Of a DNA stretch of 64,000 nucleotides, positions 7,514-16,719 are shown piece after piece. How positions within the stretch are numbered: the stretch's first letter is position 1; each line of letters starts with the position of its first letter. The position numbers and the translations under genes were made by a program. The stretch comes from PNNG01 sp046291695 (GTDB lineage: Bacteria; Bacteroidota; Bacteroidia; UBA7662), in the NCBI GenBank assembly GCA_046291695.1, contig JBKBSO010000008.1:93266-157265 (forward strand), given 5' to 3'. Under the pieces are notes generated by a model that worked only from the letters and a program-made list of their open reading frames with translations, had not been told where the DNA came from and searched no databases.

Positions 7514-9724
7514 ATGAAACGCATTTTAACCATATCCATCCTGCTTATATGGCCAACTTCAAAGGCCGTTTCACAAGCCAGCCATACTAGCCAGCAAATA
7601 ATAGCGATAGCCGGCGATACCCTAAAATTCGATATGCCACAAATAGAAATAATGGCAGACAGAGAAGGCGTATTTCAACGCACACCCGGAGCCGTAAGTC
7701 TCATCAATCAAAAAGAAATTCAACTAACATCACCCTTAAGTGGAAATGAAGTCATGCGACGTGCACCAGGTGTACATGTAGTGGATGAAGAAGGTGTAGG
7801 ACTGAGAACCAATATCGGTATACGAGGACTTGATCCCGACCGCTCGCGAAACGTTCTCATACTCGAAGACGGGATTCCTGTTGCCCTCAATCCGTACGGT
7901 GAACCTGAAATGTATTATACACCGGCCATCGAACGCATGGAACGGGTTGAAATACTGAAAGGAAGCGGCCAAATTATGTTCGGACCACAAACCATTGGCG
8001 GCGTAATAAATTACATCACCGCCGACCCAACCCTCGATCCAACCACGCGCATAAATTTGCGCGGCGGCATGGGCGGATTCTTTAGCGGAATGATTAGCCA
8101 CAGCCAAACCCATGGCAATACCGGAGTCATGATAAATTACTTACATAAACGCGCCGATCAAGTAGGCTATGTAGGTTTTAACATACATGATTTTAACACC
8201 AAATTTAAATTCAGAATTTCGGATAAGTCTACAATCGGCGTGAAACTTAGTGCTTACGACGAACTTTCAAATGCCACTTATATAGGACTCACCCAAAGCA
8301 TGTTTGACGCCGGTAACAACGATTTCGTCCTCATGGCGCCCGATGATAAACTGCACATACGTCGTTATGCCATTAGTGCAACACACCAATACCAACGCAA
8401 TCGCAACTTCAGCATCAAGTCAACAGCTTATGCCTACACCACCACAAGAAACTGGCAGCGACAAGACTTTGTCTTAAATGGCAGTGCCAATACCAGGCCA
8501 TCGAACTTTACAGGGCAGGTATGGGGAGATAGCAGCATCGCCAACGGGGCGGTTTTTATGCGAAACAGTAATGGGCACCGTAACAGACAATTTGAAGTAG
8601 CAGGTCTTGAAACGCGCTTAAATTACCGATTCGATATTTTAGGGAAAGAAAATCAACTGGATGCAGGCATCCGCCTGCAACATGAACGCGCATATGAACA
8701 ATTACTCTTTGGCACCAAAGCCAATGCAGGCTCCGGAAATATGATTGAAAACGAAATGCGTACCGGCCTTGCCTTTTCCGCCTTTGTCCAAAACCGAATT
8801 GATCTAGATAAGCGTTTAAGCATTACACCAGGTTTACGTCTAGAACAATTTAATTATGAACGCGATATAAATCGCCGTCGCTTCAATAATATCGTTACCG
8901 ATACCAGCATTCTTGCCGCTAGCAACCTTACCCAGCTTATTCCTGGAATAGGCGCCAACTACAACCTCAACAAAAACACCACCGTTTTTGCAGGTGTACA
9001 CCGCGGCTTTGCACCACCACGTGTAAAAGATGCCATTGATGGAGGCGGAACCGTTCAACAACTTGATGCAGAGCTGAGTTGGAACTATGAACTCGGCAGC
9101 CGCATTACGGTAGCCACTTGGTTAACAGCCGAAATTACCGCTTTCCGCCTCGACTTCTCCAACCAAATCATACCCATCAGCCAATCATCTGACGGACTCG
9201 GTACCGGTTTAGTCAACGGTGGTCGAACACTGCATCAAGGTATTGAGTCAGCTTTCAACCTCGATTTCGGCAAACTTTTTGGGACCAAAAACAGCCTTGT
9301 TTTCCATTGCATGGCAACCTACATCGATGCCCGCTTTGCCAACGACCGCTTTATTGCTCAGGGTAACGACACCCTCAATATTAGTGGAAATCGCACCCCT
9401 TACGCACCCAAGTGGCTGCTTACGGCAGGTCTTAGCCTGGAAGCCAAGAATGGTCTCCGTACCCGGATACTCCTAAATCATGTGGGTGAACAATTTGGCG
9501 ATATCCTCAACCGCACAGAACCTACAGCCAATGGGCGTGAAGGCATTTTAGCGGCCTATACTTTGCTGGATGCAAGTATCATTTACCCATGGCGCAATAA
9601 ATACAATTTTAGCCTTAGTGTAAAAAACCTCACAAATGAACGCTATATGGCCAGCCGCAGGCCACAAGGTATTAGGGTAGGCTTACCTGCTTTTGTTCTT
9701 GCAGGTTTCGAAATCAGGATTTAA
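7514..9724 (+). CDS. TonB-dependent outer-membrane receptor, FecA-like
   Basis: From ATG 7514 the product is 736 residues with a signal peptide (ILTISILLIWPTSKAVSQA). Next comes a plug domain (about 55-165: SGNEVMRRAPGVHVVDEEG, TNIGIRGLDPDRSRNVLILE, VEILKGSGQIMFGPQTIGG) and a 22-strand barrel ending NLTNERYMASRRPQGIRVG...FEIRI, with the terminal aromatic/charged strand. This organisation matches ferric-citrate and other siderophore receptors (FecA/FyuA-like). The substrate cannot be read from sequence. No CarboxypepD_reg-like domain is present, so it is not a SusC. It is flanked by its own promoter and terminator, making a single-gene unit. Confidence 0.92.
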   Translation: MKRILTISILLIWPTSKAVSQASHTSQQIIAIAGDTLKFDMPQIEIMADREGVFQRTPGAVSLINQKEIQLTSPLSGNEVMRRAPGVHVVDEEGVGLRTNIGIRGLDPDRSRNVLILEDGIPVALNPYGEPEMYYTPAIERMERVEILKGSGQIMFGPQTIGGVINYITADPTLDPTTRINLRGGMGGFFSGMISHSQTHGNTGVMINYLHKRADQVGYVGFNIHDFNTKFKFRISDKSTIGVKLSAYDELSNATYIGLTQSMFDAGNNDFVLMAPDDKLHIRRYAISATHQYQRNRNFSIKSTAYAYTTTRNWQRQDFVLNGSANTRPSNFTGQVWGDSSIANGAVFMRNSNGHRNRQFEVAGLETRLNYRFDILGKENQLDAGIRLQHERAYEQLLFGTKANAGSGNMIENEMRTGLAFSAFVQNRIDLDKRLSITPGLRLEQFNYERDINRRRFNNIVTDTSILAASNLTQLIPGIGANYNLNKNTTVFAGVHRGFAPPRVKDAIDGGGTVQQLDAELSWNYELGSRITVATWLTAEITAFRLDFSNQIIPISQSSDGLGTGLVNGGRTLHQGIESAFNLDFGKLFGTKNSLVFHCMATYIDARFANDRFIAQGNDTLNISGNRTPYAPKWLLTAGLSLEAKNGLRTRILLNHVGEQFGDILNRTEPTANGREGILAAYTLLDASIIYPWRNKYNFSLSVKNLTNERYMASRRPQGIRVGLPAFVLAGFEIRI

Positions 9725-9740
9725 ACCCTACCCTTTTTAA

Positions 9741-9766
9741 AACTCCCGGCTTGTCCGGGAGTTTTT
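9741..9766 (+). terminator. Rho-independent terminator after the TonB-dependent receptor
   Basis: A nine-bp perfect stem AACTCCCGG / CCGGGAGTT (9741-9749 with 9755-9763), five-base loop and T run to 9766, starting 16 bp after the stop. Confidence 0.9.
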
Positions 9767-9813
9767 GTTTAAAACCAAAAGCAAAAGGACTTCTGATTTG
9801 CGCCTATTTTGGA

Positions 9814-9821
9814 TACCTTTG
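9814..9821 (+). promoter_or_regulatory. -7 box of the hmgA-hpd operon
   Basis: A perfect TACCTTTG stands 17 bp before the hmgA ATG. A TTTG at 9797-9800 is only 13 bases upstream, closer than the usual spacing, so the -33 element is weak or absent. Confidence 0.55.
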
Positions 9822-9838
9822 TATAAATCTAATCTGTC

Positions 9839-11011
9839 ATGCCCATTTACCATAAACTTGGGAAGATCCCGCACAAGCGACATATTCAGTTCCGCAAAGA
9901 AGACAACGGTTTATATTACGAGCAACTTTTTGGCACCATTGGTTTTGATGGCATGTCAAGTTTGTTGTATCACGTCCATCGACCCACAATTATTCGGGAA
10001 ATGGGCAGTAAACAGGACTTGAGGCCCGAAATTGGAGAACAGCACAATATCACTCCAAGGCGTTTACATGGCTTTAGAATTAGCCAAGAAGCCGATTTCA
10101 TCCAAAGTCGCGTACCCCTCATGTTCAATAAAGACCTGATTTTTGGACTTGCAGCACCCACCGAATCTCTACGCACCTATTTCTATAAAAATGCGGATGC
10201 CGACGAATTATTGTTCGTACACAAAGGCACCGGCACCCTGCGCACCCAATTGGGCAATATTTCGTTCGAATACGGCGACTATCTGCTCATCCCAAGGGGA
10301 ATGATTTATCAGATTGATTTCGACACAGCCGACAACCGTTTGTTGTACGTGGAGGCTTTCAGCCCTCTTTATACCCCCAAGCGCTATCGCAATTGGTTTG
10401 GCCAGCTGTTGGAGCATTCCCCTTTTTGCGAACGCGACTACAAAATGCCACAAGAGCTAGAAACACACGATGAAAAGGGTGATTTTGTGATTAAAGTTAA
10501 GAAAGAAGGTATCTTACACAGCATTGTGTATGCCAACCACCCTTTCGATGTAGTAGGTTGGGACGGCTACAACTTCCCTTACGGCATAAGCATTCATAAT
10601 TTTGAACCCATTACCGGCCGCATCCACCAACCGCCACCCGTACACCAAATGTTTGAGAATGCTGGCTTTGTGGTATGCAGCTTTTGTCCGCGCTTGTACG
10701 ATTACCATCCGCTGTCGATTCCGGCGCCTTACAACCACAGCAACATCGACAGCGATGAAGTACTGTATTATGTTGATGGTGATTTCATGAGCCGCAACGA
10801 CATTGCCCCAGGTCACATCACCCTCCACCCTGCCGGCATTCCTCACGGACCACACCCAGGTGCTTACGAACGTAGTATTGGCAAAACCGAAACCGAAGAA
10901 TTGGCCGTCATGGTCGATACTTTCAAGCCGCTCGCACTCACCAAACAAGCCTTGGGCATCGACGATGGCAAATACTTCCGCTCTTGGATGGAACCCGATT
11001 ACGAAAAATAA
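9839..11011 (+). CDS. hmgA: Homogentisate 1,2-dioxygenase
   Basis: A 390-residue cytosolic enzyme that opens the ring of homogentisate to maleylacetoacetate in tyrosine/phenylalanine catabolism. It has the cupin-type fold segments (GTLRTQLGNISFEYGDYLLI) and the metal region PAPYNHSNIDSDEVLYYVDG, followed by HPAGIPHGPHPG. By position His300, Glu307 and His336 are the likely Fe(II) ligands. It is shorter than the human enzyme (445 residues) and belongs to the compact bacterial branch. The gene for the preceding enzyme, hpd, begins 14 bp after its stop, so they form an operon in reverse pathway order. Confidence 0.93.
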   Translation: MPIYHKLGKIPHKRHIQFRKEDNGLYYEQLFGTIGFDGMSSLLYHVHRPTIIREMGSKQDLRPEIGEQHNITPRRLHGFRISQEADFIQSRVPLMFNKDLIFGLAAPTESLRTYFYKNADADELLFVHKGTGTLRTQLGNISFEYGDYLLIPRGMIYQIDFDTADNRLLYVEAFSPLYTPKRYRNWFGQLLEHSPFCERDYKMPQELETHDEKGDFVIKVKKEGILHSIVYANHPFDVVGWDGYNFPYGISIHNFEPITGRIHQPPPVHQMFENAGFVVCSFCPRLYDYHPLSIPAPYNHSNIDSDEVLYYVDGDFMSRNDIAPGHITLHPAGIPHGPHPGAYERSIGKTETEELAVMVDTFKPLALTKQALGIDDGKYFRSWMEPDYEK

Positions 11012-11025
11012 ACATATCAAAGCTT

Positions 11026-12150
11026 ATGAACATAGGAACAGCCCCCGAAGTGCGTACCGAAACCGATTTTTTACCCCTCAACGGTACCGATTACATTGAG
11101 TTTTATGTTGGCAATGCCAAACAGTCGGCCTACTACTACCAAGCCGCTTTTGGCTATAAACTGGTAGCCTATGCCGGTCCTGAAACCGGTTTGCGCGACC
11201 GTGCCTCTTATGTATTGCAGCAAGGCAAAATCAGGCTAGTGCTCACCACTTCTTTACACCCCGATTCTGAAATCAGCGAGCATGTACGCAAACATGGCGA
11301 TGGCGTAAAAGTATTGGCCTTATGGGTTGATGATGCTCGTAAATCTTTTGAAGAAACAGTAAAACGCGGTGCCAAGCCCTTTGCCGAACCCAAAGTCATG
11401 AAAGACGGGGAAGGAGAAGTGGTAGTAGCGTCAATTCACACCTATGGAGAGACCATTCATACCTTTGTAGAACGCAAAAATTACCACGGCTTATTTTTGC
11501 CCGGCTATGGAGAACCATCTTGGACAATAGATGCTGAACCGGTTGGCTTACTGCATGTTGACCATTGCGTGGGTAATGTCGGCTGGGGCGAAATGGATCA
11601 ATGGGTAAAGTTTTACGAAGATGTTATGGGCTTCAAATTATTGCTAACCTTCGATGACAAAGACATTTCAACCGAATACTCGGCCCTGATGTCGAAAGTA
11701 GTTTCAAACGGCAATGGCTATATCAAATTCCCTATAAACGAACCAGCCAAAGGCAAGAAAAAATCGCAGATTGAGGAATACATCGACTATTACCGTGGGC
11801 CTGGCGTGCAGCATATTGCAGTAGCTACCAACGATATTCTACACACAGTGAGCGAACTGCGCCATCGTGGTGTGGAATTTCTGCATGTGCCCGACACCTA
11901 CTACGATGATTTGCTCGACCGCGTGGGCGCTATCGATGAAGACATCCAACCTTTACGTGATTTGAACATTTTGGTCGATCGTGATGACGAAGGATATCTG
12001 CTACAAATATTCACAAAACCAGTAGAAGATCGTCCTACCCTCTTTTACGAAATCATACAGCGTAAAGGTGCCAAGTCGTTCGGCAAAGGCAATTTCAAGG
12101 CTTTATTCGAATCGATTGAACGAGAACAAGAGCGTCGCGGCAATCTTTAA
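11026..12150 (+). CDS. hpd: 4-Hydroxyphenylpyruvate dioxygenase
   Basis: From ATG 11026 the product is 374 residues, typical for the family. It converts 4-hydroxyphenylpyruvate to homogentisate, the substrate of the upstream hmgA product. Two vicinal-oxygen-chelate domains are visible (about 20-150 and 175-345). The Fe(II) ligands are His180 (LLHVDHCVGNV), His263 (GPGVQHIAVAT) and Glu342 (LFYEIIQRKG), and the Gly-Asn-rich FGKGNFKALFESIE C-terminal gate helix is intact. An in-frame ATG at 10984 lies within hmgA and adds nothing conserved. Confidence 0.96.
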   Translation: MNIGTAPEVRTETDFLPLNGTDYIEFYVGNAKQSAYYYQAAFGYKLVAYAGPETGLRDRASYVLQQGKIRLVLTTSLHPDSEISEHVRKHGDGVKVLALWVDDARKSFEETVKRGAKPFAEPKVMKDGEGEVVVASIHTYGETIHTFVERKNYHGLFLPGYGEPSWTIDAEPVGLLHVDHCVGNVGWGEMDQWVKFYEDVMGFKLLLTFDDKDISTEYSALMSKVVSNGNGYIKFPINEPAKGKKKSQIEEYIDYYRGPGVQHIAVATNDILHTVSELRHRGVEFLHVPDTYYDDLLDRVGAIDEDIQPLRDLNILVDRDDEGYLLQIFTKPVEDRPTLFYEIIQRKGAKSFGKGNFKALFESIEREQERRGNL

Positions 12151-12174
12151 ACGCATCATTTGTGAAATAATCCT

Positions 12175-12203
12175 AAAGCGGGCCTGGTGCCCGCTTTTTT
12201 TTT
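12175..12203 (+). terminator. Rho-independent terminator of hmgA-hpd
   Basis: A nine-bp stem AAAGCGGGC / GCCCGCTTT (12175-12183 with 12189-12197), five-base loop, then T to about 12203. Confidence 0.9.
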
Positions 12204-12248
12204 AAACAAAAGCGCGGTTTTTCGTATTTTACAACAAACCTCAACATC

Positions 12249-13013
12249 ATGAAACAGATCGCATTTATCATCCTAGGAAGCATTTTGCTCAGTTCCTGTG
12301 CCGTGGTTCGTCCGGGCCAGGTTGGCGTACGTACCACCTTTGGTAAGTTCAATGGTGAGCCAAAAAATGGCGGACTACTGTGGTTCAACCCTTTTACAAG
12401 CAGCGTAGAGAGGGTCCCCATTCGCACCATCAACCGTGAATTAACCATCGATTTACCTTCGAAAGAAGGACTCACCATTCGATCTGACATTTCGATTTTG
12501 TACCACATCAAACCAGAAATGGTGCAAAAAGTAATCGCGGAAATCGGCACTGATTACGACAAAATCATCACAGCCGTATTTAGGTCAGCTTCGGCCGACG
12601 TTTGTGCCAAGTATTTTGCCAAAGACATGCACTCTGGCACCCGCGATGGCATTGAAAAAGAAATCACAGCCAAAATGAACAACTACCTGCAAGAGCGTGG
12701 ATTTGTGATTGAGTATGTGCTTTTGAAAAGCATTATTTTACCTCCTGGCTTGGCACGGGCTATTGAAGACAAGCTCGAAGCCGAACAGCAGGCGCAGCGC
12801 ATGGAGTTTGTGCTCATTCAGGAAGAAAAAGAAGCCGAGCGTAAGCGCATCGAAGCAGAAGGCACACGGAATGCACAAAAAATTGTGAGCGACGGTCTTA
12901 CCCCTGAAATCTTAAAGCTGCGCTCCATCGAAGTACTGCGCGATTTGGCCCGGAGCCCGAATGCCAAAGTAATTGTAACCGACGGCAAAACGCCGGTGAT
13001 CATGGGTGAGTAA
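12249..13013 (+). CDS. SPFH/Band 7 (prohibitin-like) lipoprotein
   Basis: A 254-residue protein with lipobox LSSC (Cys17) after MKQIAFIILGSILLSS, then an SPFH domain (VVRPGQVGVRTTFGKFN, VERVPIRTINRELTIDLPSK, ISILYHIKPEM) and a charged coiled coil (about 175-215, LEAEQQAQRMEFVLIQEEKE). It resembles the prohibitin/HflK-C superfamily, which oligomerises on membranes and regulates proteases. Lipid anchoring instead of a transmembrane helix is the unusual point. Its 3' end overlaps the convergent channel gene by 14 bp; no terminator lies between them. Confidence 0.85.
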   Translation: MKQIAFIILGSILLSSCAVVRPGQVGVRTTFGKFNGEPKNGGLLWFNPFTSSVERVPIRTINRELTIDLPSKEGLTIRSDISILYHIKPEMVQKVIAEIGTDYDKIITAVFRSASADVCAKYFAKDMHSGTRDGIEKEITAKMNNYLQERGFVIEYVLLKSIILPPGLARAIEDKLEAEQQAQRMEFVLIQEEKEAERKRIEAEGTRNAQKIVSDGLTPEILKLRSIEVLRDLARSPNAKVIVTDGKTPVIMGE

Positions 13014-13857
13014 GCGGTTTTCCGCAGTGCTGACAATATTTTGCCTCGATGGCCACATCCTGTTGGCAGTCGGGGCATTTTTTTTGCTGATCAGTTTGCT
13101 TTCTTGCTTGCAAAGTAATTTCCGATGTAACAATGCCTGTTGGGACTGCAATAATACCATAGCCGCAAAGCATGATTACAGAAGCAATAAATTTACCTAA
13201 AGGACTATGAGGCGAAATATCGCCATAACCCACCGTAGTTAGGGTTACAATAGCCCAATAAATACTTTCGGGGATACTGGTATAACCTGACTCGGGACCT
13301 TCTACCAGGTACATGATCGAGCCCAGTATAGTTACCAAAATCATGATAAACATCATAAATATGGCGATTTTTCGGGCACTGCCTGAAATTGCTGCCGCAA
13401 GCGTTTTACTTTCTGTTAAAAACTGAGTAAGCTTCAATATCCTAAAAACCCGCAGCAAACGAATGGCCCGAACGACCAATAAATACTGCGAGCCGGCAAT
13501 CAATAAGCTTAAGTATCCGGGCAATATGGCCAATAAGTCTATCAAACCATATAAGCTGAGTGCATATCGATAAGGTCGGCGCACAATCCATAATCTCAAA
13601 ACATATTCCAGGGTAAAAGCAATGGTGAAAATCCACTCCAAGATCCGTAACAAAGACTTTGTATTTACAGCCAAACCTGGTACACTATCTACAACAATCA
13701 CAGTTACGCTCGATACAATGGCCACTAGTAACCATACATCAAAACGTTTTCCAGCGGTTGTGTCCGACTCAAAAATGATGTGAAACAGCTTTTTACGCAA
13801 AGGGTTTTCTACGGGTTTAAAGCGGTCGTTCCAAAAGAGCTGAAAAAACAAATTCAT
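13000..13857 (-). CDS. Voltage-sensor potassium channel with C-terminal zinc ribbon
   Basis: A 285-residue six-helix ion channel. Helices S1-S3 span about 40-115. S4 carries regularly spaced positives (Arg130, 133, 136, 139, Lys142 in VVRAIRLLRVFRILKL). The pore has the K+ selectivity filter TVGYGD at 208-213, followed by S6. The C terminus (261-278) is a four-cysteine zinc ribbon, CPDC...YCQHC, in place of an RCK domain. By family it conducts K+ across the inner membrane. The zinc ribbon may assemble tetramers or sense metal or redox state; that is inference. It is transcribed alone, away from the gene at 13967. Confidence 0.9.
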   Translation of the reverse strand: MNLFFQLFWNDRFKPVENPLRKKLFHIIFESDTTAGKRFDVWLLVAIVSSVTVIVVDSVPGLAVNTKSLLRILEWIFTIAFTLEYVLRLWIVRRPYRYALSLYGLIDLLAILPGYLSLLIAGSQYLLVVRAIRLLRVFRILKLTQFLTESKTLAAAISGSARKIAIFMMFIMILVTILGSIMYLVEGPESGYTSIPESIYWAIVTLTTVGYGDISPHSPLGKFIASVIMLCGYGIIAVPTGIVTSEITLQARKQTDQQKKCPDCQQDVAIEAKYCQHCGKPLTHP

Positions 13858-13966
13858 GTATGCAAATTAAACAATCGATCTAATTAACAAGCTGTTAATA
13901 ACTTTTTTAGTTATTTGCCCCTGAACATCAGAGATTTGAATTGAAAACCTTAATAAACCTATTGAC

Positions 13967-14620
13967 ATGTATGAACTTCCCACCTACAGCCCCATCACGT
14001 TTATAATATGCATGGGCATCGGTTTACTTTTTGCTTTCTTTTCCTCTGAACAACGGCTAAAAACGAGTATCCTTCTTGCCATTTGGTGCATCATCACAGC
14101 TTCCATCAGTTACACTCCTGAACTGCCCTTAAAGCCTTTTTTTTTATTTTTTGTCCCTTGCCTTTTACTTACCCTGTTTAGCCTGATTCCTGCAGGAAGG
14201 CAATTTGTACGTGAACTCAAAGACGAACACTTGCATTACCTCCATTTGTGGCGATTGCCCTTTGCTTTTGTTTTACTTTGGTTTTATCAAGCTGGACTCA
14301 GTTCTCTCGACATCACCTTTGAAGGGTATAACTATGACATAGTAGTTGGACTTACCGCACCAGTTATCGCCAGCTTAGCCTTCAATCAAAAAATGCTTAA
14401 CCGGGAAATTTTACTTGGCTGGAATGGCTTGAGCTTGCTGATGCTTTTAATTAGTTCGGTACTCATTGGGCTTGAAATGCAGCATAGCGTTAAAGCACTA
14501 AATGCCTATACCAGCTTTCCCTACGCTTTTGCCCTTGGCCTTCTCCTCCCCATGAGTCTATTTGCCCATGCTCTTGTTATTTATCGAATCTTAAAGGGCT
14601 ATGTAAAAATCGCCGAATGA
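13967..14620 (+). CDS. Integral membrane protein of unknown function
   Basis: A 217-residue protein with six or seven predicted membrane helices (for example FIICMGIGLLFAFFS, FFLFFVPCLLLTLFSLIP, LPFAFVLLWFYQAGLSSL, LLMLLISSVLIGL, FALGLLLPMSLFAHALVIY). Short charged loops include a KDEHLHYLHLWR segment. I recognise no family motif. It lies 109 bp from the divergent channel gene and 46 bp before the DsbA-family gene on the same strand, so co-transcription with the latter is possible. Confidence 0.7.
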   Translation: MYELPTYSPITFIICMGIGLLFAFFSSEQRLKTSILLAIWCIITASISYTPELPLKPFFLFFVPCLLLTLFSLIPAGRQFVRELKDEHLHYLHLWRLPFAFVLLWFYQAGLSSLDITFEGYNYDIVVGLTAPVIASLAFNQKMLNREILLGWNGLSLLMLLISSVLIGLEMQHSVKALNAYTSFPYAFALGLLLPMSLFAHALVIYRILKGYVKIAE

Positions 14621-14666
14621 ACCATATTTGCGCGATTTTGTTGGCTAAGCCATAATCGGTGCATAC

Positions 14667-15296
14667 ATGGAGCTTATTTATCTTTTCGACCCCCTATGTG
14701 GCTGGTGCTACGGCTTTGGCCCTCATCTACATCAATTTGCCAAACAACATCCTGACATTCAATACACGGTGCTCGCTGGTGGCATGGTCACCGGTGCTCG
14801 CGTAGGTCCTTTATCGCAAATTGCCCCCTACATCCGCGAAGGTGTGCAACGGGTAGAGCAGCTTTCGGGTGTCAAGTTTGGCCCACATTTTTTACAAGAT
14901 TTACATGGAGAAGGCAAGACGCACATGGACAGCGCCCCTCCCAGCAAAGCTTTCATCATTTTCAAAAAGCACCGACCTGAAGCGGCTGTGGCTTTGGCCC
15001 ACGAGATTCAAAAGGTGTTTTATGCAGATGGCAAGGACTTGAATCTAGCCGAAAGTTATGAAGCGCTTTGCGAAGGTTACGAGCTCGACTTTGCCTCATT
15101 CAAAACCGATTTCGAAGGTATGGACTACCAGCTCGCTACCCGCGACGAGTTTGATGAAGTAGCCCGATACGGCGTATCGGGCTACCCATCGGTAATACTG
15201 AAAATAAAAGAGCAGTATTTCCTAATGGCTCAAGGATTTGCACCTGCGGCACAGCTTGAAAAGACTTTACTAAGTATCCTCAGCACGCAAGCATAA
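14667..15296 (+). CDS. DsbA-family thiol oxidoreductase (cytosolic type)
   Basis: A 209-residue thioredoxin-fold protein with a CGWC active site (Cys11-Cys14, in YLFDPLCGWCYGFGP), an inserted helical domain and a cis-proline loop (YGVSGYPSVIL). It lacks a signal peptide, so it is of the cytosolic FrnE/DsbA-like oxidoreductase type rather than periplasmic DsbA. The substrate is unknown. Its stop codon is separated from the convergent efflux operon by a single base, and no hairpin lies between. Confidence 0.87.
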   Translation: MELIYLFDPLCGWCYGFGPHLHQFAKQHPDIQYTVLAGGMVTGARVGPLSQIAPYIREGVQRVEQLSGVKFGPHFLQDLHGEGKTHMDSAPPSKAFIIFKKHRPEAAVALAHEIQKVFYADGKDLNLAESYEALCEGYELDFASFKTDFEGMDYQLATRDEFDEVARYGVSGYPSVILKIKEQYFLMAQGFAPAAQLEKTLLSILSTQA

Positions 15297-15297
15297 A

Positions 15298-16719
15298 CTA
15301 CCAGCTACCACCCACGGCACGGTAAAGCAACACCATGTTTTGTAACAAGGCCAATTTCACCTGTACCAGCTCCATTTCAGCTGCTAATACATCGTTTTGA
15401 GCAATAATCACCTCGAGGTAAGTAGCATACCCGGCAGTATACAACTCTAACGAAGATTTTACGCCCGCTTGTAAACTCGCCACCTCAGCAGCTTTGGCAT
15501 CCAGGGCTTCTTGCAAACGACCAGCAACAAAAAGTGCTTCATACACTTCGTTGTAGGCTTGTAAACTGGCTTTCCGGTAGGCTTGTTGGGCCATCACTTG
15601 CATGGCTTCTTGCTGTCGCAACCTGGCTTTCAGCTCGCGCTGCTGAAATACGGGGGCCGTCAAACCAGCTGCTGCCTGCCACGCTAGGGAGGCCGGATCG
15701 AAGAAGGTGGCAGGATTAAAGCTGTGCTGACCTATTTCGGGTGCCAGACGCACCGATGGAAAAAATGCCGCACGGGCTGCATAAACGTCGGCACCAGCTG
15801 CTTTGAGCTCGAGTTCCGCCTGCTTCAAATCCGGGCGCTTTTCGAGCCATTTTACCGGAATGGCCTCCGGAATGTCGATGTTAGAACTGCTCACTTCGAG
15901 CTCGGTAGTGGTATGCAACACCTCGGCAAAACTGCCCGTCAAAAGGAACAAAGCATTGGCCGTGCGCATGCGTTGAATTTGTATTTGTGCGCCCAAAGCT
16001 TTGGTTCTCAACCATTGTGCTTCGGTTTGCTGCACGGCTAGAGCAGTAGCCCGGCCGGCTTGCTGCTGCAGCTTTACCAGATTTACGGCATCTAACTGCA
16101 CTTCTACGTTACGTTCTATAATGCGCTGCATGGCATCAAAGGCCAACAACTCATAATAAGTATTGGCTACATCAGCCGCTAACACGGTTCGTTGCCAGGC
16201 CAAGCCAGCTTCTGAGGCCAAATAGCGCTGTGCAGCCGCCTTGCGCATGGCCGATAATTTACCCCAAATGTCAAGCTCCCAACTTACACGGGCCTGCACC
16301 ACATAATCGGGCAAGGGATTGGGCATGCGCTGGTCGGGACGAATGTTGGGTGAAAAATTGGTATCGAAGTTCCCTACCCCATCCATACTGTATTCGCTGA
16401 AACGACGGCGTGCTGCCCCGGCAAAAATCTCGAAGCGAGGCAGTAAGGCACCGGTGGCGGCATCCCGGGTAGCACGACTGATGCCCACCATGGCTTGCAT
16501 TTGCAAATAATCTGGATTTTGCCTCATGGCAGCCTGCAAAAGAACTTGCAAGTTAGAGTCACTGAAAAACACCTCGGGCTTTGGTAAGGCTTCCCATGTT
16601 GCAACTTCTTGCATTGGCAACATACTGATGGGCAAGTTTTGCTTGCTTTGGCATGATATCAAAAAAGTACTCCATACCAGAAAAAATGAATAGGTGTAAA
16701 ACCTCTTTATGCTATTCAT
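15298..16719 (-). CDS. Outer-membrane efflux lipoprotein (TolC/OprM family)
   Basis: A 473-residue protein with lipobox ISC (Cys23) and duplicated outer-membrane efflux domains made of long helices and beta strands (ARVSWELDIWGKLSAMRKAA, KWLEKRPDLKQAELELKAAG, YTAGYATYLEVIIAQNDV). These are NodT/OprM-type signatures. It forms the outer-membrane channel of the tripartite RND pump encoded upstream. Its ATG overlaps the pump gene's stop by 8 bp (ATGAATAG), indicating translational coupling. Confidence 0.93.
   Translation of the reverse strand: MNSIKRFYTYSFFLVWSTFLISCQSKQNLPISMLPMQEVATWEALPKPEVFFSDSNLQVLLQAAMRQNPDYLQMQAMVGISRATRDAATGALLPRFEIFAGAARRRFSEYSMDGVGNFDTNFSPNIRPDQRMPNPLPDYVVQARVSWELDIWGKLSAMRKAAAQRYLASEAGLAWQRTVLAADVANTYYELLAFDAMQRIIERNVEVQLDAVNLVKLQQQAGRATALAVQQTEAQWLRTKALGAQIQIQRMRTANALFLLTGSFAEVLHTTTELEVSSSNIDIPEAIPVKWLEKRPDLKQAELELKAAGADVYAARAAFFPSVRLAPEIGQHSFNPATFFDPASLAWQAAAGLTAPVFQQRELKARLRQQEAMQVMAQQAYRKASLQAYNEVYEALFVAGRLQEALDAKAAEVASLQAGVKSSLELYTAGYATYLEVIIAQNDVLAAEMELVQVKLALLQNMVLLYRAVGGSW

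Noticed and set aside
10514..11020. 168-residue minus-strand frame over hmgA
   Set aside because: Shadow frame of a conserved gene.
13897..13915. AATAACT/AGTTATT hairpin upstream of the channel gene
   Set aside because: A+T-only stem between divergent genes; neither a convincing terminator nor a repeatable operator.
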